DNA of 64,000 nt from Sphingomicrobium sp. (GCA_036563485.1 DATCMI010000001.1:766938-830937), one strand, 5' to 3'. Counted from the stretch's first letter, positions 27,463-36,779 are shown. Notes: generated by a model from the sequence alone, not told the origin. A program made the numbers and translations.

Positions 27463-28482
27463 TCAGGCAGCGAGGCCAGCCACCACTGAAGCGCTCCATT
27501 TCGCCAAGTCCGCGTTTAAGCCTGAGGTTAGTGGTGACCTGCACAAGTAACGGCTGGTCCGCAATAAACCTCCTCTTGCGATTGCCGCGATAGCGGCAGC
27601 AATCCAGGTTCGAGCGCAGACCGTTGCAAATGCGCGCTCGTCGTATCGCCCCGTGCGTGCATTCGAGGCCGCCAAATGGCGAATCCATTGTTCTGCCCAC
27701 TCCATGAATTCTGGCGGCGGCGGGCTCTTCTTGGGGTTGCCGAGGTTGATGTGCTTGTCGAGTTCATCGGCAGTTGGTTCGATGTCCAGTTCTCGCACCA
27801 GATCGGAGAGCAGCAACCTCTTGCGGTCTCGCACCAAGCCGCTCTCCGCCCTGCCTATCTGACCCGAGTGGATGCGGCGATCGATGAGTACCTGCGGCAG
27901 GTTCGCCAATCGCTGCCTGCGAGATAGGCGGATGAACATATCGAGGTCTTCGCAGACCGGGAACTCGGCGCGGTATTCATAGGCTTTAAGAATCTCGGCG
28001 CGCCCGGTGATTGACGATTGCTGAAACGGGGAGCGGAACAGCAGGGAAGCCGTCAGCGTCTCGTGCGCGCGGAACGGAATTCGTGCTCCCAGCTTTCTGC
28101 CGCCAGTGGCGGTCATGCGCCCTGCGCCCGAGCCCACCAGGGCAATGTCCTGATGTTGCTCCAGATATTTCACTTGCCGCTCGAGCCTCCGCGGCCGCGC
28201 GACGTCGTCGCTATCAAGCCACGCGACGTAACGGCCGCGCGCCGCCTCCAAGCCGGTGTTGCGCGCTGCCGGGATACCCCGGTTCGCGGAATGAACGATG
28301 ATTCGTGCGCGACCAGCCGCGGCGCGGTCCGCCGCTTCGGCCGACCCGTCGCTTGATCCATCGTCGACGATGATAATTTCAGTGCTCTTAAGGGTTTGCC
28401 CGACCAGGCTAGCTATTGCTTCTCGGATCACAGACCGGCGGTTGAACACCGGCACGACGACGGAAACGAGAGGAGCGGTCAC
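27463..28482 (-). CDS. Family 2 glycosyltransferase
   Basis: The protein is 339 aa with a GT-A fold at the N-terminus: VSVVVPVFNRRSVI, EIIIVDDGSSDGS (nucleotide-binding Asp), ANRGIPAARNTGL and YVAWLDSDDVARP (DxD metal motif), then CEDLDMFIRL as the likely catalytic-base region. The C-terminal 100 residues are of unknown type. There are no membrane helices, so it is probably soluble or peripheral. It would add one sugar to a surface glycan. It stands alone with no other glycan genes adjacent. Confidence 0.85.
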   Translation of the reverse strand: MTAPLVSVVVPVFNRRSVIREAIASLVGQTLKSTEIIIVDDGSSDGSAEAADRAAAGRARIIVHSANRGIPAARNTGLEAARGRYVAWLDSDDVARPRRLERQVKYLEQHQDIALVGSGAGRMTATGGRKLGARIPFRAHETLTASLLFRSPFQQSSITGRAEILKAYEYRAEFPVCEDLDMFIRLSRRQRLANLPQVLIDRRIHSGQIGRAESGLVRDRKRLLLSDLVRELDIEPTADELDKHINLGNPKKSPPPPEFMEWAEQWIRHLAASNARTGRYDERAFATVCARTWIAAAIAAIARGGLLRTSRYLCRSPLTSGLNADLAKWSASVVAGLAA

Positions 28483-28882
28483 AGCGGCCGACGCAGAAAA
28501 GTCCGCGTGATTGCCGGTGTCGATCCTAAGTGCTCGGCCAATCGGACGGCCGATGGCTCACCATTGCCCTTTCCGAGAGCGCTGCTGGGCAAACCGCGAC
28601 TGCTGGGCATCGAGCTGTTCCTCGACCGACGTGGCGGACCCTTTTGCTGTCGGAGCGACAAGTTGCACTAACTTCAATCAGTTAACCGCGCAGCGCCGAG
28701 CTTCTTTCAAGGCGAACGGACCATCTTCATCTACGCGCTGTCGTCACGGCCGCCGGCGCGTCAGCAATCGCGCTCGCCGCCGTCACGGCGCTGCCCCGGC
28801 TCGTCAGGGCCCGTCTGAACCTTGGATAAGTTAGTGAACTTGAACGAGAACGGCGGCATCGCTGGCTCGACAGGTAGGTGGT
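28483..28882. other. Intergenic, no gene seen
   Basis: About 400 bases upstream of both the divergent glycosyltransferase and a small rightward gene. Only short unconvincing frames were found. Confidence 0.5.
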
Positions 28883-29050
28883 ATGTTCGATTGGGTGATC
28901 GAAGCCGACATTTACCAGCTGCGGAAGGCGATCAACGAGACCACCGACCCGCAGCAGCGGCGCGAGCTAACTACGCTGGCCGAACAGAAGGAGATTATCC
29001 TCGCGCGCCGAGGCGCTGGAAAGCCGATGACCGGAAGAGAGCTCTCATGA
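28883..29050 (+). CDS. Small protein of unknown function (55 aa)
   Basis: ATG at 28883 is preceded by AGGTGG. The product reads MFDWVIEADIYQLRKAINE then a charged, helical stretch (RRELTTLAEQKEIILARRG). Its TGA overlaps the ATG of the next small gene (ATGA), which argues that both are real and co-translated. No family is recognised. Confidence 0.6.
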   Translation: MFDWVIEADIYQLRKAINETTDPQQRRELTTLAEQKEIILARRGAGKPMTGRELS

Positions 29051-29229
29051 AGAGGCTGCTACGCGGACACGAGTCCGATGCGAGCTACTTCAAGAAGCGG
29101 GCGACCCAAGAGACGGCTGCCGCCGAGGCGGCCGCCAGTCATGCCGCGAAAGCGCCTCACCGTCGCTTGGCAGAACGCTATGCTCTCTTGGCAGCGTACA
29201 TTGACGAGGTGCAGCACCGACTCGATTGA
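29047..29229 (+). CDS. Small Ala-rich protein of unknown function (60 aa)
   Basis: The start ATG overlaps the stop of the preceding small gene. The product is helical and Ala/Arg-rich (MKRLLRGHESDASYF, AAAEAAASHAAKAPH, LAERYALLAAYIDEV). Sphingomonads and rhizobia carry many such short proteins; the function is unknown. Confidence 0.6.
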   Translation: MKRLLRGHESDASYFKKRATQETAAAEAAASHAAKAPHRRLAERYALLAAYIDEVQHRLD

Positions 29230-29249
29230 GTTTTCGGTTATGTCCTCAA

Positions 29250-29271
29250 TAGCTGGAAAGCAGACCTAACC
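29250..29271 (+). repeat. Dispersed intergenic repeat, copy 5
   Basis: Core AGCTGGAAAGCAGACCTAAC. It overlaps the last codons of the leftward kinase gene. Confidence 0.65.
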
Positions 29272-29736
29272 GTCCACTTCCTGTCGCTCCTCATCTGGCG
29301 TGAGCGGTTCAAAGCGCATTCTGAGCAAGTCGTACGTCGCATCGGTGATTAGCAGACTGCCGTCCAAGTTCTCGTTGCGGATCCTGAGACGTGTCCGCGC
29401 CACATGTTCCGGACAGTTGAGGCGATCGAGCAAGACGTCGGCACCGCGTGCTCTCGCTCTTGCTTTGGCTTGGTCGCGCTCCTTCCGAGACCAGAAGCCT
29501 ACGTCGAGCACCACGTCCACGCCGAGCTCGAGACATCGCGGCCAAAGGAGGTCGATCTGTTCGGTGACCGCTCGTGAATGATGCTCGAAAAGATCCGCAG
29601 GCGGATCAGTCCCGTAGAAGCGCACCATCCACTCGTCATGACTGAAGCGGACTGCAGGAAGGCTTCGCTCCAGCCGCTTTGCGAAGGTGGTCTTACCAAC
29701 GCCGAGGAAGCCGTGGACGAGGTGCGCCGTGGCCAT
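29266..29736 (-). CDS. AAA-type P-loop kinase (Zeta-toxin/AAA_33-like)
   Basis: The protein is 156 aa from ATG 29736 (a TTG at 29745 is in frame). The Walker A motif is HGFLGVGKTTFAKRL, followed by FSHDEWMVRFYG and VVLDVGFWSRKERD, the pattern of small P-loop kinases that phosphorylate a sugar, nucleoside or antibiotic (AAA_33, Zeta-toxin-like group). There is no antitoxin-like partner gene next to it. The cognate substrate is unknown. Its 3' end runs into a copy of the dispersed repeat, so the last residues may derive from the repeat. Confidence 0.8.
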   Translation of the reverse strand: MATAHLVHGFLGVGKTTFAKRLERSLPAVRFSHDEWMVRFYGTDPPADLFEHHSRAVTEQIDLLWPRCLELGVDVVLDVGFWSRKERDQAKARARARGADVLLDRLNCPEHVARTRLRIRNENLDGSLLITDATYDLLRMRFEPLTPDEERQEVDG

Positions 29737-29771
29737 AAGGGCCAACTGGCATGAAGAGTGTGTGTCCCAAC

Positions 29772-29800
29772 GCGTCGAAAGCAGACCTAATCCGCCGATG
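29772..29800 (+). repeat. Dispersed intergenic repeat, copy 6
   Basis: Core GCGTCGAAAGCAGACCTAAT followed by CCGCCGATG. It lies upstream of the glycoside hydrolase gene. Confidence 0.75.
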
Positions 29801-29975
29801 GGCGAATTGCGTCGACACCGGACACACGACAGCGAGTTCCCGGAGCGTTCTCTCGCATACGCGTCTACTCGACCGGGGGCCGAACGCGCAATTTTGACTC
29901 AAATAGGTTGGTGTCCGGCCCGGTCGCGCCGTCTAGGTCGCCTGCAGCAGCAGCGACATCACAGATGGAAGCCTC

Positions 29976-31112
29976 GTGTTTGGAGCAACTCTCTTCGGCA
30001 GCTTCTTCATGGCAGGCTTCGAGTGTGCGTCTCATCGCCGTGCCGACGGCCTCCGCCTCGACCTGATCCGGAGCACTGGTCACGAAGGGTGCGCCCTGGA
30101 AGATTACCGCGGTTGTGCCAAGCTCGGCCTGACTTCTCTCAGGGACGGTCTGCGCTGGCATCTAGTCGAAGCGAACCCAGCCACTTACGATTGGTCGAGC
30201 TGGCTGCCGATGCTCACCGCCGCGGAAGCAGCCGGAGTAGAGGTCGTCTGGGACCTTTGCCACTACGGCTTCCCCGATCATCTGCAGCTCGCAAGTGACG
30301 GCTTTGTCGAGGCCTTCGGTCGGTTCGCCGCAGCCGCTGCCAAACTGCACCGCCAAGTGACGGGTAAGCCGGCAATCTTCTGTCCTATGAACGAAATCTC
30401 TTACTTCACCTGGGCGGTGAACACCGGATATTTCCCGAGGCTGCAGCAGGAGAAGCGCGGTTGGCTTAAAAAGCGCCTCGTCCATGCTGCTTTGACCGCG
30501 GCGAAAGCTGCGCGCACTGCCGACCCAGACGTCCGCCTGTGCTGGGCCGAGCCGCTGATCAACATCGTCCCGCGCAGTTCAGCGCCCGAGGATCGCGTCG
30601 CCGCGGAAGAGCAGCGGCTCGGGCAATTCGAAGCTTATGACATGTTGCTAGGGAAGACGGCCCCCGAGCTCGGCGGTGGCAGTTGGGCCGTCGACGCTCT
30701 CGGGTTCAACTTCTACCCCGACAATCAGTGGATCGACGGCGGCTCGACTATTCCACTCGGCCACCATGAGTTTCGGCCGCTGTCCGACATGCTTGCGGAG
30801 GCGCATTCGCGATTTCAGAAGCCAGTATTCATGTCCGAGACGGGGGCCGAAGGGTCCGCGCGAAGCGCCTGGTTCCACTATGTCTGCGAAGAGGTCCGAG
30901 ACGCTCGCCGCGCGGGTGTACCCGTCGAGGGCATCTGCCTCTATCCAATTACAGCCTTTCCCGGTTGGGATGACTCTCGGCACGCGGAAGCCGGTCTCTT
31001 CAGTACGCCGCATGCGGACGGCACCCGACGCGCGGACCCGCGTCTTAAAGCCGAACTCGATCGTCAACGACTGCTCTGTGCCGACGCGCATCCTCATCAA
31101 GCGTCTTCCTAA
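29976..31112 (+). CDS. Family 1-like glycoside hydrolase
   Basis: The protein is 378 aa from GTG at 29976. The text fits a (beta/alpha)8 retaining hydrolase of the GH1/clan-A kind: LTSLRDGLRWHLVE, VVWDLCHYGFPDHL, the acid/base motif CPMNEISYFTWA and a C-terminal nucleophile motif FMSETGAEGS. There is no signal peptide, so it is cytoplasmic. It is shorter than typical GH1 beta-glucosidases (about 450 aa) and is likely one of the divergent 'beta-glucosidase-like' proteins of sphingomonads. It is followed by the cyanophycin operon, 108 bases downstream. Confidence 0.7.
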   Translation: MFGATLFGSFFMAGFECASHRRADGLRLDLIRSTGHEGCALEDYRGCAKLGLTSLRDGLRWHLVEANPATYDWSSWLPMLTAAEAAGVEVVWDLCHYGFPDHLQLASDGFVEAFGRFAAAAAKLHRQVTGKPAIFCPMNEISYFTWAVNTGYFPRLQQEKRGWLKKRLVHAALTAAKAARTADPDVRLCWAEPLINIVPRSSAPEDRVAAEEQRLGQFEAYDMLLGKTAPELGGGSWAVDALGFNFYPDNQWIDGGSTIPLGHHEFRPLSDMLAEAHSRFQKPVFMSETGAEGSARSAWFHYVCEEVRDARRAGVPVEGICLYPITAFPGWDDSRHAEAGLFSTPHADGTRRADPRLKAELDRQRLLCADAHPHQASS

Positions 31113-31220
31113 CCTGCATCAAATTTCGCAGCCGATTGCTCTGATCGAGGTTGCGCATCCGGATGAAAACTTTGTGCGCTACCACCTCACCCGGGGCTTT
31201 GCTCGGCGGGCTTGTCACTG

Positions 31221-34016
31221 ATGACCTCTGACCAGGAGCCCCGAAACCTGTTCTCCGCGAGCGAAAGTCCCGCAGAAGCTCGGCTGATCGAGCGGCCAAT
31301 GCGTGTGTTGGAAGTGGGGGTCTATCGCGGCCCGCACTATTACAGCCTCACGCCCATGGTCCGGGTCATGCTCGATCTCGGGAAACTCGAGGCTTCGCCG
31401 TCGAACCAGATCGACGGCTTTTCTGAGCGTCTCCTGAAACTGCTTCCGGGCCTCGAGCGGCACCATTGCAGCTTGAAGAAGCACGGTGGATTCGTGTCTC
31501 GATTGGTTCAGGGCACATGGCTTGGGCACGTGGCCGAGCATGTCGCGCTGGAACTACAAACCCTCGTCGGCCCGCGCGTTTGCCGCGGCAAGACCAGGTC
31601 GGTCAAAGGCAGGCCCGGCGTCTACAACATCATGTTCGCTTATCGGTACGAGGACGTGGCTCTCATGGCAGGCCGCGTCGCGCTGGAACTCGTCAATACT
31701 CTTCTTCCCGAAGAACTTGCGGGGATCGAGAAGCTGGACCGTGTCTATCAACTGGATGGAACCTTCGACCTCGAAGGTCGGCTCGCCGAGCTGCGCCGTC
31801 TGGTCAGTCGTTCGGCCTATGGCCCAACGACTCAAGCCCTGGTCGACGAAGCGCGCCGCCGCGACATTCCCGTCATGCGGCTGAACGAGGGAAGTCTGAT
31901 CCAGCTCGGTCACGGTAAGTACCAGAAACGGATACGCGCAAGTATTACCGGACAGACGCCGTTCATCGCCGCCGATATCGCAAGCGATAAAAATCTCACC
32001 AAGGCGCTTCTCGGCAGCAGCGGAATCCCGGTCCCGCAGGGTGTTGTCGGACGCAAGCTCGAGGACATCCTGCCTCAGGCGCGACGCATCGGCTTCCCGC
32101 TCGTGACCAAACCGCTCGACGGTAATCACGGGCGCGGAATTACGATCGGCATTTCGGACGAAGAGCAACTTCGGTTCGGCTTCAAGCTTGCCCGGGAACA
32201 TGGCCGACAGGTTATAGTCGAACAGCTATTCGCCGGTCGCGATCACCGCATCCTCGTCATAGGCGGCAAGCTGGTCGCGGTTGCCGAACGCGTGCCTGCT
32301 CACGTCATCGGCGACGGGATCCATTCAATTGCCGAGTTGGTCGAGATCGTGAACCGTGATCCGCGCCGGGGCGAGGGTCACGAGAAAGTGATGACCCGGA
32401 TCAGGATCGACGAACATGTACGCGAGTATATCGCTAGATCGGGGCTCACCCCCGACAGCGTTCCGACGGCCGGCGATGTCGTCATGTTGCGAGCAACCGC
32501 CAACCTGTCGACCGGGGGCACGGCGATCGACCGCACGAACGAGATCCACTTCGACAATGCGGAAATCGCACGCCGCGCGGCTGCCATCATCGGCCTGGAT
32601 ATCGCGGGTATCGACTTCATCTGCCCCGACATCACCCAGTCCGTACGCGAAACCGGCGGCGGTATCATCGAGGTGAATGCGGCACCGGGGTTCCGGATGC
32701 ACCTTGAACCATCGGAAGGCGCGCCGCGTGATGTCGCCCGTCCCGTAATTGCGATGCTTTACCCGCGCGGCTCGCGAAGCCGCATCCCAATTGTTGGCAT
32801 CACCGGCACTAATGGGAAGTCAACGACCGCTAGAATGCTGAAGCACGTTCTTCGGTATACCGGCTGCACCGTCGGTCTCACTTCAACGACGGGCATCTAT
32901 GTCAATGACGTCCTGGTTGCCGAGGGAGACATGACCGGGCCTAAGAGCGCTCGCATGATACTGCGGGACCCCACCGTCGACGTGGCCGTGCTGGAAACCG
33001 CCCGCGGCGGCATACTTCGTGAAGGTCTTGGATATGACGAGGCGGACATTGGAGCCGTGCTCAACATCTCTGCCGACCACCTCGGCCTAAAAGGGGTCGA
33101 GACGATTGAGGACCTCGCGAACGTGAAATCGCTTGTGGTCGAAACCGTTCGACCCCGAGGCACGTCGGTTCTCAACGCCGATGATCCCCTTTGCGTGCGG
33201 ATGGCGCGCCGCGCGGGCGGAAGCATTACCTGGTTCTCGCTGAAAAGCGGAGCGGACATGTCGCCGCAGTTACGCCGCCACATCGAGGAGGGCGGTGCCG
33301 CGGTTGTGCGAGAAGCCGGCCCTGAGGGCGGCACCATCGTGTTGTACGAAGAATATCAGCGCCAAGTCGTGATGAAGGCGGGTGATATTCCCGCAACCCT
33401 ACATGGAATGGCGACATTCAACATCGCGAACGCGATGGCGGCTATTGCTATCGCGGTGGCCCATCGCGTGCCGTTGGTCACCATTCGATCCGCGCTCGCA
33501 ACGTTCCAATCGAGCTTCGAGCAGAACCCGGGTCGTCTCAATGTGCATGACGCCCACGGCTTCAGAGTGATCGTGGATTATGCACATAATGCGGCCGGGC
33601 TCACCGCTCTCGGCGAAGTCATCAACGGGCTACGACACCGCTACAAGCACACGATCGGTGCCGTTTCCATTGCCGGCGATCGCCGCGACGAAGACATAGT
33701 CGAGCTTGGCCGCATCGCCGGCGGCATATTCGATGAGATCATCTTCCGTGAGGACCCCTATACGCGCGGCCGGCCTCGCGGCCAGATCATGAACCTGTTG
33801 CGCAAGGGCGCTTTGGAGGCTGGCGCGTCGGCGGCGGCAATGCACCTGATCGCAGGCGAGTCGGAGTCAACCGCCGCCGCGCTGATGGCCGCAGCACCGG
33901 GCGACCTCGTCGTGATCACGCCGACGGATGTCTTTGCCTGCTGGGCGCAAGTGAACGAGTTTGAGAAGGTGGCATCGCCTACGGACCGGCACGCGCACGT
34001 GATCGCTGCCGAATGA
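31221..34016 (+). CDS. cphA: Cyanophycin synthetase
   Basis: About 931 aa; ATG 31221 chosen (TTG 31212 is in frame). It polymerises L-Asp with Arg on its side chain into the nitrogen store cyanophycin, using ATP. The N-terminal domain (RVLEVGVYRGPHYYSL, HVALELQTLVG) is followed by an ATP-grasp domain (TKPLDGNHGRGITIGI, IIEVNAAPGFRMH) that adds Asp. A Mur-ligase-like domain with P-loop IVGITGTNGKSTTARML and DYAHNAAGL adds Arg. The length is that of full-size CphA. It is the first gene of cphA-iaaA-cphB, with four-base and eleven-base overlaps. Confidence 0.95.
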   Translation: MTSDQEPRNLFSASESPAEARLIERPMRVLEVGVYRGPHYYSLTPMVRVMLDLGKLEASPSNQIDGFSERLLKLLPGLERHHCSLKKHGGFVSRLVQGTWLGHVAEHVALELQTLVGPRVCRGKTRSVKGRPGVYNIMFAYRYEDVALMAGRVALELVNTLLPEELAGIEKLDRVYQLDGTFDLEGRLAELRRLVSRSAYGPTTQALVDEARRRDIPVMRLNEGSLIQLGHGKYQKRIRASITGQTPFIAADIASDKNLTKALLGSSGIPVPQGVVGRKLEDILPQARRIGFPLVTKPLDGNHGRGITIGISDEEQLRFGFKLAREHGRQVIVEQLFAGRDHRILVIGGKLVAVAERVPAHVIGDGIHSIAELVEIVNRDPRRGEGHEKVMTRIRIDEHVREYIARSGLTPDSVPTAGDVVMLRATANLSTGGTAIDRTNEIHFDNAEIARRAAAIIGLDIAGIDFICPDITQSVRETGGGIIEVNAAPGFRMHLEPSEGAPRDVARPVIAMLYPRGSRSRIPIVGITGTNGKSTTARMLKHVLRYTGCTVGLTSTTGIYVNDVLVAEGDMTGPKSARMILRDPTVDVAVLETARGGILREGLGYDEADIGAVLNISADHLGLKGVETIEDLANVKSLVVETVRPRGTSVLNADDPLCVRMARRAGGSITWFSLKSGADMSPQLRRHIEEGGAAVVREAGPEGGTIVLYEEYQRQVVMKAGDIPATLHGMATFNIANAMAAIAIAVAHRVPLVTIRSALATFQSSFEQNPGRLNVHDAHGFRVIVDYAHNAAGLTALGEVINGLRHRYKHTIGAVSIAGDRRDEDIVELGRIAGGIFDEIIFREDPYTRGRPRGQIMNLLRKGALEAGASAAAMHLIAGESESTAAALMAAAPGDLVVITPTDVFACWAQVNEFEKVASPTDRHAHVIAAE

Positions 34017-34906
34017 ACGAAAGTCATGGTCAGAAGCACTGGGCGCTCATCGTCCACGGCGGAGCCAAGCACATCGAGCGAGACGAGGAGCAGGACAACC
34101 GCTCCGGGATCGCAGCGGCTGCGACCGTCGGTGCAAAAATCCTGGAGGACGGGGGTAGTGCGCTTGACGCGGTCGAGGCGGCGATCCGCGTGCTCGAAGA
34201 TTTGCCCGTCTTCAATGCAGGGCGCGGCTCCTGCCTCAACGAGGCTGGCGAAATCGAGATGTCTTCAGGACTGATGGATGGAAGCGACCTTAGCGTTGGC
34301 GCGGTGGGAGCGATCCGCAACGTCCGGAATCCGGTTCGCGTGGCCCGAGCGCTGCTGCGCGAACGCGAAGTGCTGCTCGTCGGTGATGGCGCGAGCCTCT
34401 TCGCCAGGGAATGCGGCGCCGAGTTTGCAAGCGACGAATATCTCAAGGACACGCCGCGCGCTGCTGCGGAGCATGACACGGTCGGCGCCGTGGCCTTGGA
34501 CTTGGACGGCAATATCGCCGCGGGCACCTCAACCGGGGGCCTGCCCGGCAAGCGCGTAGGCCGGGTGGGTGACAGCCCGCTCGCCGGCGCAGGCTTCTAC
34601 GCACAGAATGGCGTCGGCGGTGTTTCGCTTTCGGGAGACGGCGAAAGCATCATTCGAGTCGGTGCCGCGGCACGGATCATGGGCGGCATCGACGATCTCG
34701 GCCCGGAAGTTGCGAGCACTCGAGCGCTCGATCTCCTGCCGGTCGTCGGAGGCAAGGACGGGGACGGTGGCGCGATCGTCATCCGCGCCGACGGCCAGTT
34801 AGGTTGGCACCACAACAGCAGCCACTTCGCAGTCGCCATCATGACTAGCGACATGGACGAGCCGAGTGCCTGGCTCAGCAAGCAAGAAGAATGCAATGAA
34901 CGATAA
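34013..34906 (+). CDS. iaaA: Isoaspartyl peptidase/L-asparaginase (Ntn hydrolase)
   Basis: The protein is 297 aa; ATG overlaps the TGA of cphA. This plant-type asparaginase matures by self-cleavage before a threonine; the site is EHDTVGAVALD, with further active-site text in GTSTGGLPGKRVGRVGDSP and VFNAGRGS. It splits beta-Asp dipeptides. Cyanophycinase releases beta-Asp-Arg, so this enzyme completes breakdown to Asp and Arg. Its place between synthetase and cyanophycinase makes that role likely. Confidence 0.93.
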   Translation: MNESHGQKHWALIVHGGAKHIERDEEQDNRSGIAAAATVGAKILEDGGSALDAVEAAIRVLEDLPVFNAGRGSCLNEAGEIEMSSGLMDGSDLSVGAVGAIRNVRNPVRVARALLREREVLLVGDGASLFARECGAEFASDEYLKDTPRAAAEHDTVGAVALDLDGNIAAGTSTGGLPGKRVGRVGDSPLAGAGFYAQNGVGGVSLSGDGESIIRVGAAARIMGGIDDLGPEVASTRALDLLPVVGGKDGDGGAIVIRADGQLGWHHNSSHFAVAIMTSDMDEPSAWLSKQEECNER

Positions 34907-35708
34907 AGAGCGGAAGGGCTGCCTGATCATCATTGGCGGCCACGAGGACCGTGATCCGCAAGGTGACCGCTTGATCCTCAAGGAGGTCGCCCGGCATGTG
35001 AAAAAGGGGAAGCTCGTGCTCGCTACGGTCGCGAGCCGACAGCCGGCAGGCTATTTCGAGGAATATCAAAATGCCTTCGCCGACCTGGGGATCGGCGAGC
35101 TGGTTGAACTCTATCTCGAGGACCGGGGAGAAGCCTGGGATCGTGAAAAGCTGCAAGTCCTCGACGATGCCGCGGGCATCTTCTTTTCGGGCGGCGACCA
35201 GCTGCGCATCACCAGCCAAATCGGCGACACAGGCATCGAAGCGAAAGTGCGCGCGCTATTCGAGCGCGGCGGCCTCGTCGCGGGCACTTCGGCTGGGGCC
35301 TCGGTGATGAGCGAAACGATGCTCGTTCGCGGCACCAACCGGGAAACGCACAGGATCGGCGATCTCAGCATGGCACCCGGCCTTGGCCTTATTGCCGATG
35401 TCATCGTTGACCAGCACTTCGCCGAACGGGGGCGCTTCGGCCGGCTCATCGGCGCCGTAGCCCACAACCCGCGAATGCTGGGAATGGGGATCGACGAGAA
35501 TACCGCCGCGGTCGTTGAAGGGCGCTCACTCAGTGTGATCGGCGAGGGCGCGGTTTACATCGTGGACGGAAGCCGATCGACATACTCAAATGTCGGCGAC
35601 GCGAAGACCGACGTCACTTTGGCGATGCACAATATCGCGGTTCACGTTCTTGCCGATGGCAACCGATTCGACCTCACTTCTCGGCAACCTTCGTCGTCAG
35701 ACAGCTAA
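34896..35708 (+). CDS. cphB: Cyanophycinase
   Basis: About 270 aa from ATG 34896, preceded by AAGAAG and overlapping iaaA by 11 bases. It is a peptidase family S51 serine exopeptidase. The nucleophile motif is VAGTSAGASVMSE, with GIFFSGGDQLRI and QHFAERGRFGRL also typical. It cleaves cyanophycin to beta-Asp-Arg dipeptides. Co-transcription with the synthetase means storage and mobilisation genes are made together, so the balance is presumably set by enzyme control. Confidence 0.95.
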   Translation: MNDKERKGCLIIIGGHEDRDPQGDRLILKEVARHVKKGKLVLATVASRQPAGYFEEYQNAFADLGIGELVELYLEDRGEAWDREKLQVLDDAAGIFFSGGDQLRITSQIGDTGIEAKVRALFERGGLVAGTSAGASVMSETMLVRGTNRETHRIGDLSMAPGLGLIADVIVDQHFAERGRFGRLIGAVAHNPRMLGMGIDENTAAVVEGRSLSVIGEGAVYIVDGSRSTYSNVGDAKTDVTLAMHNIAVHVLADGNRFDLTSRQPSSSDS

Positions 35709-35736
35709 GTCTGCTCTTCTCAACCGCGTCTGCTTC

Positions 35737-35757
35737 GGGTGGAAAGCGGACACTCGA
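35737..35757 (+). repeat. Dispersed intergenic repeat, copy 7
   Basis: Core GGGTGGAAAGCGGACACTCG. It lies 28 bases after the cphB stop. Confidence 0.75.
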
Positions 35758-35802
35758 AACCAGTTGATTAGGGGGAGCGCTGTTCGCGCGACCGGGAGAC
35801 AA

Positions 35803-36297
35803 ATGATGGCAGACTACAGCGCTTCTAGACTGTCAGTCGCCCCAGCAGGTATCATGCTGGGCATTGGCCTCGGCGGCTTTTTCGATGGAATCCTGCTCCA
35901 TCAGATCTTGCAGGTTCACGCGATGCTTTCAGCGAAGTTGCCGCTGGACAATATGGCCAACATGAAGACCAACATGACGGCTGATGGGCTGTTTCACGCC
36001 GTGACTTGGCTGGCGACCCTTGTCGGCGTTGCTCTTCTCTGGAAAGCCGTGAACCGGCACATCGACGTCCGTCCTACTGGTATCGGACTGGTCGGCTACA
36101 TGCTCGCCGGTTGGGGCTGGTTCAATCTCATTGAAGGCATCATTGACCACCACATTCTCAACCTTCACCACGTCATCCAAGCGCTCGGACAATCCATCTG
36201 GGATTGGTTATTTCTCGCGTCCGGCATTGTCCTGATTGTTGTCGGACACACGATGGGTCGCAGGGCCTATCGCGAGGGCCACGACACCCGAACGTAG
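35803..36297 (+). CDS. DUF2243 membrane protein
   Basis: The protein is 164 aa starting ATGATG at 35803, after GGGAG. There are four predicted membrane helices (GIMLGIGLGGFFDGILLH, FHAVTWLATLVGVALLW, IGLVGYMLAGWGWFNLIEG, WDWLFLASGIVLIVVG). Conserved His and Asp residues face the membrane (FFDGILLHQ, DHHILNLHHV), as in the DUF2243 family. The function of that family is unknown; the His-rich pattern suggests metal or heme handling (inference). Confidence 0.85.
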   Translation: MMADYSASRLSVAPAGIMLGIGLGGFFDGILLHQILQVHAMLSAKLPLDNMANMKTNMTADGLFHAVTWLATLVGVALLWKAVNRHIDVRPTGIGLVGYMLAGWGWFNLIEGIIDHHILNLHHVIQALGQSIWDWLFLASGIVLIVVGHTMGRRAYREGHDTRT

Positions 36298-36307
36298 TGT
36301 CTGCTAT

Positions 36308-36366
36308 GGGGTCGAAAGCGGACCTAAGCCGCTGATGCCCAATGGGTGGAAAGCAGACGCTAGCCG
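36308..36366 (+). repeat. Dispersed intergenic repeat, copy 8 (double unit)
   Basis: The clearest double copy: GGGTCGAAAGCGGACCTAAG, a 16-base spacer, then GGGTGGAAAGCAGACGCTAG. It fills the gap between the DUF2243 gene and the convergent DUF983 gene. Confidence 0.85.
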
Positions 36367-36779
36367 ACGATCTGCCCTTCCCGCGCTTCATGAAAGAACT
36401 GGCTTGCAACGAGCCAGCCCTTGATCGGGCGCAACGGTCCAAGCGTGCTGAGCACGACGATGGGCAGGCTGACGAACAAGTGCACCCAAAGCGGCGGGCT
36501 CTTGATGATCTCAAGCAAGATCATGAACAACACGCCGGGAACGCACGCGAACAACTGCACAAAGATGGCTGGACCGTCTGCGGGATCGGCATACGAGTAA
36601 TCGAGGCCACAGACCTCGCAATCCTCACGCAGCTTCAGAAAGCCATCAAAGAGTCGCCCCTTCCCGCATCGAGGACACCTGCTTCTAAGGCCGGTCTCAT
36701 ATGGGGGTAACGGCGGCCACGCATGCCCTGTGTCATCGACAAAACGGTTTGCCTGAAGGCGCTTCGGCTGCACGGTCAT
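36360..36779 (-). CDS. DUF983 zinc-ribbon membrane protein (accessory copy)
   Basis: About 139 aa from ATG 36779, where family similarity begins (MTVQPKRLQANRFVDD); the frame is open to 36878. Two CxxC pairs form a zinc ribbon (SRCPRCGKGRLFDGF and CEVCGLDYS), followed by two membrane helices (IFVQLFACVPGVLFMILLEI, VHLFVSLPIVVLSTLGPL). It is a second copy of the family whose other member sits in the cytochrome oxidase cluster at 44620-44976. It ends inside repeat copy 8. Confidence 0.8.
   Translation of the reverse strand: MTVQPKRLQANRFVDDTGHAWPPLPPYETGLRSRCPRCGKGRLFDGFLKLREDCEVCGLDYSYADPADGPAIFVQLFACVPGVLFMILLEIIKSPPLWVHLFVSLPIVVLSTLGPLRPIKGWLVASQFFHEAREGQIVG

Noticed and set aside
29266-29736. 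Toxin-antitoxin module
   Set aside because: The kinase is Zeta-like only in fold; no antitoxin-like gene adjoins it.
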